Origin: Fibrella forsythiae
GTDB lineage: Bacteria > Bacteroidota > Bacteroidia > Cytophagales > Spirosomataceae
Assembly: GCF_017353175.1 (NCBI RefSeq)
Contig: NZ_JAFMYW010000005.1
Span: forward strand, 248,001 to 312,000
Length of the DNA stretch: 64,000 nt
Direction: 5' to 3'
This document shows positions 53,915 to 63,017 of this stretch, one piece after another (position 1 is the first letter of the stretch; every line of letters begins with the position of its first letter). Both the position numbers and the translations under genes were made by a program. The notes under the pieces were generated by a model. That model saw only the letters and a program-made list of their open reading frames with translations, did no database searches and was not told where the DNA came from.

Positions 53915-55930
53915 ATGCGGATCTGGTGGCCTCCCAGTCTTTTTCTTTTAGTATGGCTCTGTATGCCGGGGTGGGCCTGTGCGCAAACCGCCGACGTGGT
54001 TGTGCTGACCGAAACGGATGATTTGCGGGAGAAACTTTCCATTGAGAGTGCGCTGGAGTTGTATGTCGATTCGTCGCGGCAACAGCCTTTGTCCGGCATT
54101 GAGCTCCAGCCTTTCCGATCAGTAGGCCGAACGATCCCTAATGTTGGCTATACCGGTGCAACGGCCCATCCCAACCCAATCTGGCTTCGCTTCCGTATTC
54201 ATAACGCCACACACCAGAACGCCCAACTCTATGCCCGCATCAACTTCTGGTGTTTTGATTCGCTCCAGTTTTTTGTTGTCGATCCCGCCCGCGATTCGCT
54301 ATTAACCGCTTCGTCGGTGCTGGGCTGGCGAACTCCCGTTGAGGCCCGCCCGCTGGCCGACCGAAACTTTAGTTTTCCGCTCAGCATACCCGCTGGTGTT
54401 GAACGGGTTGCTTACCTGCGGGTATATAAGCTGAGGGGCACGCAGGTCATTCCCCTGACCCTGTGGCACCGGGCTGGCTACCTGGCCAATATGCCGGGCG
54501 AGTACCTGTTTTGGGGTGGTGTTCTACTGTCACTCCTGTTTGTGGCCGTAATGAGCCTGTTCTTCTTCATTACCACCCGCGACCATATCTACTGGAGCTA
54601 CACACTCTGCGTGCTCTGCCTCATCGGGTTTTTCTTCATCAATGACGGCTTCATGAATCAGTTTGCGTTCGATGCGCAGTTCTGGTTGCCCCGTCAGAAT
54701 ATCTATTTCCTGTTCCCGTTGCTGCTTTTTTACTCTCAGCTGGTTTTCATCCGTACGTTTCTGCCGCTGCAGCGAACCCCGGCCCGCTGGTTACACCGGT
54801 TTAGCACGGTGGGCCTGCTGGCAGGGCTGGCTTGCATACTAATGCTTACTGCCGAACTTCTGGTAACGTACCCACCAGGCCTGGAGGTAACATTTATGCG
54901 TGTATTTACGCTGCTATACTGGCTGCCCATGCCGTTGATCGGGGCATTTGTGGTGGTGAGTATCGGGCGGCGATACTACGTGGCGGCGGGCTGGTTGTAT
55001 CTGGTATCGGTATCGCCCTTTTACCTGCTCAATTTCGGGCAGGTAATGGCCAACTTCGGTTTGATTCCTACGTATAGGCCACTGGTTGATTTTCGGTGGT
55101 ATGCCGTTGCGGCGTTGTTTGAAGTGTTGGCATTGACGTTCGGCCTGGCTTATCGCTACAAATTGATGCGCGACCGCAACGACGAACTGTTGAGTAGCCA
55201 GCGAGAAAAAGAACGCACTACCTACGTAAGCGAAGTGCAGTCGCTGGCATTGCGCAACAATATGCTGGAAGAGAAAGAGCGAATTGCCCGCGACCTTCAC
55301 GATAATGTAGGCGCCCAACTGGCGCTGATGATTACCAGCCTGTTGCACATTAGTAGGCAGGCAGAACAGGTACCCGTAACTGGTGGGCGAATGGGTGAGT
55401 CGCACAGCGATGAGCGAATGCCCCGCCTTGCCGATGAGTTACGTGCCGTAGTTGGGTATGCGCGGGAAGCGATACGCACACTTCGCGAAACGATCTGGGC
55501 CATTAACCAGGAAAGTTTTACAATTGAAGAGTTTGGGGAGCGGCTAAACCAGTATGTAAACAGGTACGTGCAGCAAATTAATGGCCTGGAGGTAACTGTA
55601 CAGATAGACGGTGAACCCAACGAGCCGCTGTCGTCGGTGCAGGTTCTGAATTTCTTCCGAATTGTGCAGGAAGCACTTAGTAACGTGGTTAAGCATGCTC
55701 AGGCTACCCACGCCGACGTCCGGTTAATTACCCGTCCGGATGGCGCTTTTCACCTGACCATTCACGATAACGGCCGGGGGCTAAACGAGACCCGCGATGA
55801 GATCGACGACCGGCATTATGGGATTCATAATATGAAACGCCGGGCCGAAGAACTAGGTAGTCAGTTTCGGATATACGATCATAACGGCACCGTAGTCGAC
55901 GTAGTGCGGCACGGCGCCGAGAAGGGTTAG
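53915..55930 (+). CDS. 7TMR-DISM sensor histidine kinase
   Basis: 671 residues. Signal peptide (to CAQ), an extracellular 7TMR-DISMED2 domain (residues ~30-160; NPIWLRFRIHNATHQNAQLY), seven transmembrane helices (~185-395), then a coiled coil, a HisKA_3 dimerisation domain with His462 (ERIARDLHDNVGAQL) and a HATPase domain (FFRIVQEALSNVVKHAQ, IHDNGRGL, YGIHNMKRRAEEL). Such NarL-type kinases sense external carbohydrate-like signals. The convergent LuxR-type regulator is the likely partner. Confidence 0.93.
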   Translation: MRIWWPPSLFLLVWLCMPGWACAQTADVVVLTETDDLREKLSIESALELYVDSSRQQPLSGIELQPFRSVGRTIPNVGYTGATAHPNPIWLRFRIHNATHQNAQLYARINFWCFDSLQFFVVDPARDSLLTASSVLGWRTPVEARPLADRNFSFPLSIPAGVERVAYLRVYKLRGTQVIPLTLWHRAGYLANMPGEYLFWGGVLLSLLFVAVMSLFFFITTRDHIYWSYTLCVLCLIGFFFINDGFMNQFAFDAQFWLPRQNIYFLFPLLLFYSQLVFIRTFLPLQRTPARWLHRFSTVGLLAGLACILMLTAELLVTYPPGLEVTFMRVFTLLYWLPMPLIGAFVVVSIGRRYYVAAGWLYLVSVSPFYLLNFGQVMANFGLIPTYRPLVDFRWYAVAALFEVLALTFGLAYRYKLMRDRNDELLSSQREKERTTYVSEVQSLALRNNMLEEKERIARDLHDNVGAQLALMITSLLHISRQAEQVPVTGGRMGESHSDERMPRLADELRAVVGYAREAIRTLRETIWAINQESFTIEEFGERLNQYVNRYVQQINGLEVTVQIDGEPNEPLSSVQVLNFFRIVQEALSNVVKHAQATHADVRLITRPDGAFHLTIHDNGRGLNETRDEIDDRHYGIHNMKRRAEELGSQFRIYDHNGTVVDVVRHGAEKG

Positions 55931-55980
55931 GTAGCCAGGTACGTTGCTAAAGGCCGAAGGCAACGTACCTGACTACCTAA
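55927..55980. terminator. Convergent terminator built from an inverted pair of CAGGTACGTT motifs
   Basis: Arms 55927-55947 (TTAGGTAGCCAGGTACGTTG) and 55960-55980 are complementary over 21 bases with one mismatch. Each arm holds an exact copy of the window-wide motif, in opposite orientation. It fills the gap between the convergent kinase and regulator genes. Confidence 0.75.
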
Positions 55981-55983
55981 CCG

Positions 55984-56640
55984 TTAGGAAGAAGCCAACA
56001 GCTTTTTTTCTATCGCAAACTTGATCAGCGCAGCGGTGTTTTTACAGCCTGTTTTGCTGAGAATGTTCTTTCGATGGGTATCAACTGTTGTGCGGGCTAT
56101 GCATAACTTTTTGGCAATCAGATCATTAGTCAGTCCTTCGGCTATGTAGCCAACAATTTCCCGTTCGCGCCGGGTGAGGGGCTCTACGTAAGCAAAACCG
56201 GGAATGGGGCGGTCGGCAACACCATGTAGCAATATCGGCGATAAAGCCGCGCTTACGTAAATACGCCCCTGGGCCACACTCTCCAGGGCTTTACTTAGCT
56301 CGGTTTTATTGGTGCTTTTTAACAGATAACCGTCTGCCCCGGCCTGAAGCATCAATTGTACCGTAGCGAAGTCGATCATCATGCTGATTGCCAGTACATT
56401 CACGTTGGGCCAGTTGCGCTTGATGAGGCGTGTTGTCTCTATGCCGTTCAGTTCGGGCATCTCAACGTCGATCAGTACACAATCAACCGGGTGATGATGC
56501 AGGAAAGCCAGGGCTTCGCGCCCATTTCGTGCTTCGCCTATTACTTCGCAGGTGTCGATACGGTCGATGAGCATCCGTAGCCCGTCCACGAAAAGTTGAT
56601 GATCGTCGGCAATCAGAATACGTTGTGGCATAGTACTCAC
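55984..56640 (-). CDS. LuxR/NarL-family response regulator
   Basis: 218 residues. Receiver domain with Asp12/Asp13 and phospho-acceptor Asp58 (LIDVEMPELNG) and Lys in YLLKSTNKTE, and a C-terminal LuxR HTH (LTRREREIVGYIAEGLTNDL, TVDTHRKNILSKTGCKNTAA). Convergent with the histidine kinase, so likely its partner. Target genes unknown. Confidence 0.93.
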   Translation of the reverse strand: MSTMPQRILIADDHQLFVDGLRMLIDRIDTCEVIGEARNGREALAFLHHHPVDCVLIDVEMPELNGIETTRLIKRNWPNVNVLAISMMIDFATVQLMLQAGADGYLLKSTNKTELSKALESVAQGRIYVSAALSPILLHGVADRPIPGFAYVEPLTRREREIVGYIAEGLTNDLIAKKLCIARTTVDTHRKNILSKTGCKNTAALIKFAIEKKLLASS

Positions 56641-56658
56641 GGTTAAAATAAATAACGT

Positions 56659-59600
56659 CTATAGTTTAAGCAATTTGATTGATTTTACGGGGTAATTTTC
56701 TTGCAAGAGGTTCATTATCAAAGGTCCGGCTGTTTGACTGCTTAGGTCGACCACCTCTGTTGCCCGATGGCCTGTTCCCCGGCGTTCGCTCTGCCATCCT
56801 ACCTGCCCGGAAGCATTTACAAGCTGCATGGTGACTAGTGCCCCGGCGGGAGCCGTCCAGTCAACGGTGATTGACTGACTGGCTGGTACCGGATAAACAA
56901 GCAGGCTAATAGCCGCTGTTGGAACCGGATCGATAGCCAGCGGAGCCAGCACGATAAGTTGGTATTTATTGAGAATCTGCCCCGCTCCGCAGTCATTATC
57001 AAGTGCCTGAACCTCATAGCTGGCTGTGCCGGGTTGCGTGGGCCTCACCCACTTTACCAGGGGACTGACACTGGTTGTCACGACCTGGCCATCCCAGAGC
57101 CGAACGCGCCAGGGGGCGTCGCCACCAAAGCGTAGCCTGATGGCCGTGCTATCGTATAAGACAATGACCGAATCGCCTGTAAGGCGCACGCTAGCCTTGT
57201 TTAGAACTCGTACGCTCACGGTTTTGCCCGCGCTTTCGCAGCCATTCTGGGTTTGGGTAACGGTGTAGCTGAGGGTTTGCCCGGTGCTGGTCGAGGGCGT
57301 AACGGTTGACTTCGGCGTGCCACTACCATCATACCAGCGCAGATTCTGGCCAACGGCGGTCAGCGAAGTTGGTGCATCGTTGATGCAGAAAGTGCGGTCG
57401 GTGGTGGTGGGAGCAGCTGGTACCGCATACACAGTCGTAAGCAGCACTGCCCTGGGGCTCTCACAGGTACCAAATCGCTGTGTCACCCAGTACGATTGTT
57501 CACCCAGGGTAGTGGTTTGTGGAGTTAGGGCAGTTGTGGCCGTACCACCTGTAGCCTGCGTATACCAGCCCAGGCCATCGCCCGTTGCCTTCAGTGGCTG
57601 GGCGAGCTGATTCTGGCACAGCGACAGCGGGCTAACGCCGGGGGCTCCCGGTGTATTACGTACCTGTACCAGCAGGGCAACCAGTCTGCTTTCGCAGCCA
57701 TTACTGGTCTGGCTCACTTTATAGGTGATATCCCGAACATGGTCGGTGGGGGGCGTGGGAGCGCTGGTCAGCAAGCTATTGTTGGCGTCGTACCACTTCA
57801 GGTTTTGCCCGGTGGCCGTGAGGGGCGTGGTTTGCTGATCCCGGCAGAGTAGTACCGTACTGGTGGTGGGGTCGGGCGAGGCGGGGTTGATAACCTGATC
57901 CAGTTTGGCGCGGGGGCCTTCGCAGTTGTTGACAACCTGACTTACCCAGAACGAGGTGGTGCCTGCCGTGGTCGATGTAGGCGTGATGGGACCTTCGGCG
58001 GTGCCGCCGGTTTCGACGCGGTACCATTTCAGGTTCTGACCCGTGGCCGCCAATACCGGCACATTTACATACTGACAAATAGCGGCAGGGTTGGCGGCGG
58101 TGGGTGCGGGCGGCAATGCGTTGACGGTTACCCGTAGCTTGGCACGGGGACCTTCGCAGGTTCCTATTGACTGCGAGACCCAGTAAAACTGCTCGCCCAC
58201 CTGCGCTGTGCTCAAAGCCGGTGCATTGGACGCCCCAGTACCTCCGGTTTCGACTGTGTACCAGCGCAGGCCCGAGCCTGAGGCGTTCAGGGCCGGTGCA
58301 GTCGTGTTGTTACAAATGGCTAAATCGGCCACGCCTGGGGCACCGGGGGTGTTTTTTACCGAAACCACCAGATCTGTCTTCTTGCTTTCGCAGCCGTTGG
58401 TTGTCTGGGTAACGCGGTACGTAAAATCGCCAAGCTGGTTGGTTGGTGGTGTAGGGGCGGTGGCGCCAATGAGGCCGTTGCCGCTATTATACCACTTCAG
58501 ATTTGTGCCATTGGCCGTAAGAGGGGTGGCTTGCTGGTCTTTGCAGAGGAGTACAGGCGCCGTGGTGGGGTCGGGCGAGGCGGGGTTGATCGTTTGCTCG
58601 ATTTTGGCGCGGGGACCCTCACAATTATTTACGGCCTGACTTACCCAAAACGCGGTGGTGCCGGGCTGGTCTGAGCTGGGTTTAGCCGTGTTCTGACCAC
58701 TACCTCCTGTTTCGGCGGTGTACCATTTCAGGTTCTGGCCGTTGGCCGTCAGGCTGGGTACGTCTACATACTGGCAAACCGCACCCGGATTACTGACGCC
58801 CGGGGCGGTGGGTAACGCGGTCACGTTCACCTTGATTTCGGTTAGGTCAGAGCGGCAGCCATTTTCATCGCGAGATACAAAAAATGTTTGCTGCCCACCA
58901 GACCCGGTACCGGGGCGCGGGGCATTACCCCCGAGGCTATTCCGGCTGGCATCGTACCAGATCAGGTTAGGGCCATTAGCCGATAGCACGTCGACCCCCT
59001 GATTCTGACAGTAGTTCAGGTTCTGATTGGTTGATGGGGCACTGCTTTTAGGCTTGACCGTTACCGACACATCGACCCGGTCGCTCTCGCAACTGCCAAC
59101 CGTTTGCGAAACCTTATAGCTGAACGTACCTGCCCCCCCCGTTGATACGGTAGGAGCACTCGACTGCCGACTGCCCGATGCATTGTACCAGTTGAGGGTC
59201 CCTCCACCACTGGCTGCTGCCTGCAGGGTTACGTTGGCATCGCCCTGACAGGGCGACGTGGGCGTTGTCACGCTGGGTTTGTCGGCTTTAGTAATCGTGA
59301 TAGCGGCCGACCGAGGGGCAATGAGGGTATTGTAATCGGCGCGGGGCGAGATAATCCGGATGCGGTAGCCCGTTCCGGCGGCCACGCTGTTTGGAATGGT
59401 TACTGAGGTTGTGGCGTTTCCTTGAGTACCCGTTCCGAGGTTGGTTGGGTTACCAAAATTGCCGCTGGCATCAGATAACTGGATGAGCGGAATAAAGTCG
59501 CCCTGAAGGCGGATGCTACTATTTGCTGTGGCGTACTGCGCATTCAGCGATGCTCCGGCGCAGATAGACGACCTGTCCAGGAATGTAGCCAGTTCCAGTG

Positions 59601-60321
59601 GTGTAGCGGTAACCGTAGCACTACCACTCACGATGTTTGGGCCTGGGCAGCCCGTGGCATCGCGCAGATTTCTGACAAAAACATTGTCATAGATTCGCTG
59701 TACATCGAAGGTCGGCATCCGGGGAAAAATGGTGCCTGAGGCCGTTGTAAATGTCTGGGTACGCAGATAACCAACGCTGGCATATTCGCTGGAATAGTCG
59801 TTATAATCAATCGTAAAGGGCGGTGTGCCGGTGAAAGTGAGAAAGATTGTGGCGGGTGAACCGGCTACGATTGTTGGGTTGCCCGAAATGGTCAATAAAG
59901 TCTGCGGCTTAATGGTGAACAAGGTGCTGTTTGTCGGGTATGACTGGCTGTAATCCATACTGAACAGCCTGAAATAATAGCCGCTGTTGGCTGTAAGGGG
60001 ACGAGGCATGGTAAACTGCACCCGGATCTTGTTCGTAGCCGAATGGGTCCCTGCTGTCCGGGTAGTAACCGTGCCAACATACGTACCCACGTTTTCGGCA
60101 ATGCGTAGCCCATCTGCTCCAACGGGGTATAGACCAACCAGATATCTGCCATTGCGCCGCCCATCGTCGATTACGGTAGCCGTAAAGTCTACCGTTGCTC
60201 CCTGACAGAGGGTCGTAAACGGAAGCGGGTCGGGTGTGGTATGCGGAAGGTCAGTCTGGGCCTTACTCCACCAGGGAGTAAGCAACAACCAAGTGAGGAT
60301 AATACATTGAACAGTTTTCAT
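56659..60321 (-). CDS. Large T9SS-secreted repeat protein with Ig-like domains
   Basis: 1220 residues from ATG 60321. A signal peptide, an N-terminal domain of ~320 residues, then nine repeats of ~77 residues (about residues 345-1040), each with a pattern of a Cys early, LxWYxxxxGG-like core and a late NGCES/NCEGP Cys, typical of T9SS-associated Ig-like repeats. The C-terminal ~95 residues (LLVYPVPASQSITVDW to SIKLLKL) form a type A T9SS sorting domain. It should be exported to the cell surface. Repeats 3-5 and 6-8 form a duplicated block (offset 699 bases, 233 residues). It is the last gene of a four-gene cluster. Confidence 0.9.
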   Translation of the reverse strand: MKTVQCIILTWLLLTPWWSKAQTDLPHTTPDPLPFTTLCQGATVDFTATVIDDGRRNGRYLVGLYPVGADGLRIAENVGTYVGTVTTRTAGTHSATNKIRVQFTMPRPLTANSGYYFRLFSMDYSQSYPTNSTLFTIKPQTLLTISGNPTIVAGSPATIFLTFTGTPPFTIDYNDYSSEYASVGYLRTQTFTTASGTIFPRMPTFDVQRIYDNVFVRNLRDATGCPGPNIVSGSATVTATPLELATFLDRSSICAGASLNAQYATANSSIRLQGDFIPLIQLSDASGNFGNPTNLGTGTQGNATTSVTIPNSVAAGTGYRIRIISPRADYNTLIAPRSAAITITKADKPSVTTPTSPCQGDANVTLQAAASGGGTLNWYNASGSRQSSAPTVSTGGAGTFSYKVSQTVGSCESDRVDVSVTVKPKSSAPSTNQNLNYCQNQGVDVLSANGPNLIWYDASRNSLGGNAPRPGTGSGGQQTFFVSRDENGCRSDLTEIKVNVTALPTAPGVSNPGAVCQYVDVPSLTANGQNLKWYTAETGGSGQNTAKPSSDQPGTTAFWVSQAVNNCEGPRAKIEQTINPASPDPTTAPVLLCKDQQATPLTANGTNLKWYNSGNGLIGATAPTPPTNQLGDFTYRVTQTTNGCESKKTDLVVSVKNTPGAPGVADLAICNNTTAPALNASGSGLRWYTVETGGTGASNAPALSTAQVGEQFYWVSQSIGTCEGPRAKLRVTVNALPPAPTAANPAAICQYVNVPVLAATGQNLKWYRVETGGTAEGPITPTSTTAGTTSFWVSQVVNNCEGPRAKLDQVINPASPDPTTSTVLLCRDQQTTPLTATGQNLKWYDANNSLLTSAPTPPTDHVRDITYKVSQTSNGCESRLVALLVQVRNTPGAPGVSPLSLCQNQLAQPLKATGDGLGWYTQATGGTATTALTPQTTTLGEQSYWVTQRFGTCESPRAVLLTTVYAVPAAPTTTDRTFCINDAPTSLTAVGQNLRWYDGSGTPKSTVTPSTSTGQTLSYTVTQTQNGCESAGKTVSVRVLNKASVRLTGDSVIVLYDSTAIRLRFGGDAPWRVRLWDGQVVTTSVSPLVKWVRPTQPGTASYEVQALDNDCGAGQILNKYQLIVLAPLAIDPVPTAAISLLVYPVPASQSITVDWTAPAGALVTMQLVNASGQVGWQSERRGTGHRATEVVDLSSQTAGPLIMNLLQENYPVKSIKLLKL

Positions 60322-60348
60322 GGTATGGCGATGAAACACGTATTGATG

Positions 60349-62103
60349 CTACTTTTTCTTCGTTACTTGCCTGATCCTTAATAGGGTACGTATACCATTG
60401 ACCGTCAGGCCTAAACCAACGACACCGCCACCGTAGACACCGTAAATGACCGGGGCACCGTAGGCGGTCAGCGACATGGGTTCGGGCGGGGGCGGAACGT
60501 CGCGCCTCGACAGGTCACGGTAAAGGTTGTAGTCGGCGTTGAGCGCGTTCACCTTTTGCGAGTAAACGTCGTAGTCTTTTTTAATGCCCGAATACATCAC
60601 GTAGCTACCACCCAATGCCGCCAGTCCCCCAACTACCTGCATCCAGCCTCGTAGTCGCATACCGGCCGCAATGCGTCGCTGTTCGTTGGTAAGAGTTTTT
60701 TTCAGGTCGGGCGATACAGACATGGCGGCCGGCTTCTGAACGATTGGTTTCGGTAGCTTCTCTTTTTCTACGGGCTTGGGTACGTTGGCCAGAACCGGTG
60801 TAGGGGCTGATGGCTTAGCTGCTTGTTTGTCTGGTACTGGAAGCGCTGGCAGGTCAACCGGTTTGGGAATTACTGCAACCGTTTTGGGCGGTTCAACAAC
60901 AGGCTTGTCTGGCTCAACGACGGGTTTGGGAACTTCAACCACTGGTTTGGCGGTCGGTTTCTCGGCCACAGGCGTGATCGTTTTTGGCGTTTCGGGGGCA
61001 CCTTTTTTACTTATTATGGTGCTGCCAGGTACATCGTTGGCTTTGCGGGTGTGCTGATCGTCGTTGGGTGGTAAGTTGCCGGGCGTTACCACCGGTGGGC
61101 GTTGGTGGGTGGCTATGGCGCGGGTGGTATCTGCTTTGGGCTTAGGTGGCTGGAGCAACGCGAAGCCCATGATGTCGCGATCGCGATTTTTGTAGGTGAA
61201 TTTGTCGCGGTCGCGCTCATCAAACCGGATAGAGTTACCCGCCAGCACATAGGTGCCATCACCAGTATTGTGGTATTGCCCCAGTGGCACACGCGGCGAC
61301 TCTGACTTGACCACATCCAGCGCTTTTTTGTTGGATCGAACCGTGACGTTAAACTCGTAATCTGGCTGTCTGTAAATTTTCAGCGGCTCGCGAATGTCAA
61401 CGGCTTGTGGCGGCGTTTCGGCCACAGCAGGCGGTGCAGGAGCGATAACAACAGCCGCCGTCTGGGGTGTATTCGCACCGGGCCGCTCGAACAGAATCTG
61501 GCTGATGAGCACCTCCCATTTCCGGTTAACCCGGGTTGCCTGTAGTGTGGCCACGCGCTTTACCCGCTGATAACTACGCCCGGCAGTTTTCTGGGCCAGG
61601 CTTTTCCCTTTGAGGATCGACTCATAATGAATGCTGATGTGGGCCGATGTCGGGCTGTCGATAATCGGGTCGGTAAGCCGAACATTGGTGACCACAAAGC
61701 TAAATGTGTTAAAATCGGCGTTTTTGCTGACGAAACTGAGCAGATTGTTCAGGTATTGCGAAAGCGTTTTGCCCAGGTCTGGTGCCGAGTCGAAGCTGAT
61801 ATAGTCTGGGTTGGTGTCGTCTTCGACGATGATATTGTCGCTGACGAATAGCTGTTGATTCTGGTCGTTCAGCGTGTAGCTATTAAGTATCAGATCTCTG
61901 TTCTCGGCTTCGGTATTGATGTCCATCAGTAGCGTACTGATGCGTTTGGGTAGTTCATCCTGAACTCGGAGCCGGGCCAGCCGTTTGATCTCGTTCAGAT
62001 CGCGCAGGGTCGGAGCCTGCTGACCCTGCGCCCATACGGAAGCCGTTATCAGTAGGCACTGACTGATCAGCAGCCAAAACAGTAGGGGGCGGGCGCTGGT
62101 CAT
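60349..62103 (-). CDS. Exported protein with Pro-rich central repeats
   Basis: 584 residues. Signal peptide (cleaved after SVWAQ), an N-terminal globular domain (~residues 25-210; YQRVKRVATLQATRVNRKWE), a Pro/Lys/Val-rich linker of reiterated KPVVEPxKPVVEPPK words (~residues 355-460), and two hydrophobic segments near the C-terminus (VVGGLAALGGSYVMYSG and VIYGVYGGGVVGLGLTV). The long linker could span the periplasm or peptidoglycan, as in TonB-like proteins, but there is no TonB C-terminal domain. I know no family. Gene three of the minus-strand cluster, 5 bases after its upstream neighbour. Confidence 0.75.
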   Translation of the reverse strand: MTSARPLLFWLLISQCLLITASVWAQGQQAPTLRDLNEIKRLARLRVQDELPKRISTLLMDINTEAENRDLILNSYTLNDQNQQLFVSDNIIVEDDTNPDYISFDSAPDLGKTLSQYLNNLLSFVSKNADFNTFSFVVTNVRLTDPIIDSPTSAHISIHYESILKGKSLAQKTAGRSYQRVKRVATLQATRVNRKWEVLISQILFERPGANTPQTAAVVIAPAPPAVAETPPQAVDIREPLKIYRQPDYEFNVTVRSNKKALDVVKSESPRVPLGQYHNTGDGTYVLAGNSIRFDERDRDKFTYKNRDRDIMGFALLQPPKPKADTTRAIATHQRPPVVTPGNLPPNDDQHTRKANDVPGSTIISKKGAPETPKTITPVAEKPTAKPVVEVPKPVVEPDKPVVEPPKTVAVIPKPVDLPALPVPDKQAAKPSAPTPVLANVPKPVEKEKLPKPIVQKPAAMSVSPDLKKTLTNEQRRIAAGMRLRGWMQVVGGLAALGGSYVMYSGIKKDYDVYSQKVNALNADYNLYRDLSRRDVPPPPEPMSLTAYGAPVIYGVYGGGVVGLGLTVNGIRTLLRIRQVTKKK

Positions 62104-62108
62104 GGTAG

Positions 62109-63011
62109 CTATCTGGATGAGCAGTTGGTGTAATAAAACTTGCCGCGCTCGCCGCTGCTGGCGGCATAGCCCAGGGCATAGCCTTCACCGTTGTAGGTGT
62201 AGCGATACGTGACGCGCTCGGTCAGTGTGAGTTTTCCGTTAACGAACTGGTTCAGGACGTATTCGTTGAGTAATCCGGGCTTACCGCCGCCATCCTGTAT
62301 GTCAGGAATACCCCGGAACCGGAGTTGCGTGTTGGCGTAGTAGCCAGTGGCGGCGTAGGTATAGGTTGAACTGGTAAGTTTGCTGATGGCGGGTTCGTTG
62401 TAGGTCTTTACCAGGTGGTTTCCGTTGCTGTTTACGGTAAAGGTTTCATATACGCCATCGGTGTGCGTGTAGGAGGTTACGTAGCCGGTAGCAGCATCAA
62501 CGGCAAACCGTTCGCTGGTGCCGGGCCGGGTGCGTGTGGCCAGCCTGCCATCGGGCTGAAAGGTGAAAACTTCGCTGATACTACCGCTGGTGCTCTTGAT
62601 GGTCAGGCTCTTGAGGGTGTTGCCCTCCCAGGCATACTCCCAGCGGTTGCCGCTTCCCTGCACGGGCGCAATGCTGCTAATGAGCTTCGACTGACTGTCG
62701 TAGGTGTAGGCATACACCACTGTACCGGCGGCGGTTTTGTCTTCGCGCGTTTTTACATACCGGGTGGTGTCATACACGTAGGTTTGCGTAAGGCTCCGCT
62801 GGCGGTTCTGGTTCTCTTCGTAATACTGGGTCAGACTGCCAAAATCATTGTACAAATATCCCTGCCGACGGACGTTACCACCCTCCCGAATGATCTCGAC
62901 CAGATCGATTCGGCAGGCGGCGGGAAGCTGTGCGCCCGAGAGGTCGGGCTCTTTCTGGCAGCCGGTCAGCACCAGCAGAAAACCTGCGCTAAAAAGTAGT
63001 GTTGCGTTCAT
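62109..63011 (-). CDS. YD/RHS-like lipoprotein, unknown function
   Basis: 300 residues with lipobox VLTGC. The mature part has many short aromatic repeats of the form YxYDxxxxL (for example AYTYDSQSKLISSIAPVQGS), reminiscent of YD/RHS-type or DUF4595 beta repeats of Bacteroidota lipoproteins. It would lie on a membrane surface. It is the second gene of the cluster, 6 bases from the OmpA-like gene and 5 bases from the next one. Confidence 0.72.
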   Translation of the reverse strand: MNATLLFSAGFLLVLTGCQKEPDLSGAQLPAACRIDLVEIIREGGNVRRQGYLYNDFGSLTQYYEENQNRQRSLTQTYVYDTTRYVKTREDKTAAGTVVYAYTYDSQSKLISSIAPVQGSGNRWEYAWEGNTLKSLTIKSTSGSISEVFTFQPDGRLATRTRPGTSERFAVDAATGYVTSYTHTDGVYETFTVNSNGNHLVKTYNEPAISKLTSSTYTYAATGYYANTQLRFRGIPDIQDGGGKPGLLNEYVLNQFVNGKLTLTERVTYRYTYNGEGYALGYAASSGERGKFYYTNCSSR

Positions 63012-63017
63012 AACGTG

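Larger units (their letters stand above)
147..59131. repeat. Dispersed CAGGTACGTT motif, 26 exact cores
   Basis: Exact AGGTACGTT (plus orientation) at 147, 12952, 13051, 13805, 14225, 15393, 19910, 22557, 22590, 38648, 40762, 42975 and 55937; exact AACGTACCT (minus orientation) at 2775, 13309, 16561, 17061, 19621, 27368, 30782, 33996, 35309, 41171, 53776, 55962 and 59123. In 23 of 26 the preceding base makes it CAGGTACGTT. Dozens of one-mismatch copies (GGGTACGTT, GACGTACCT and others) also occur. Most copies are inside coding sequences, in different frames. Positions were read by eye. Confidence 0.85.
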
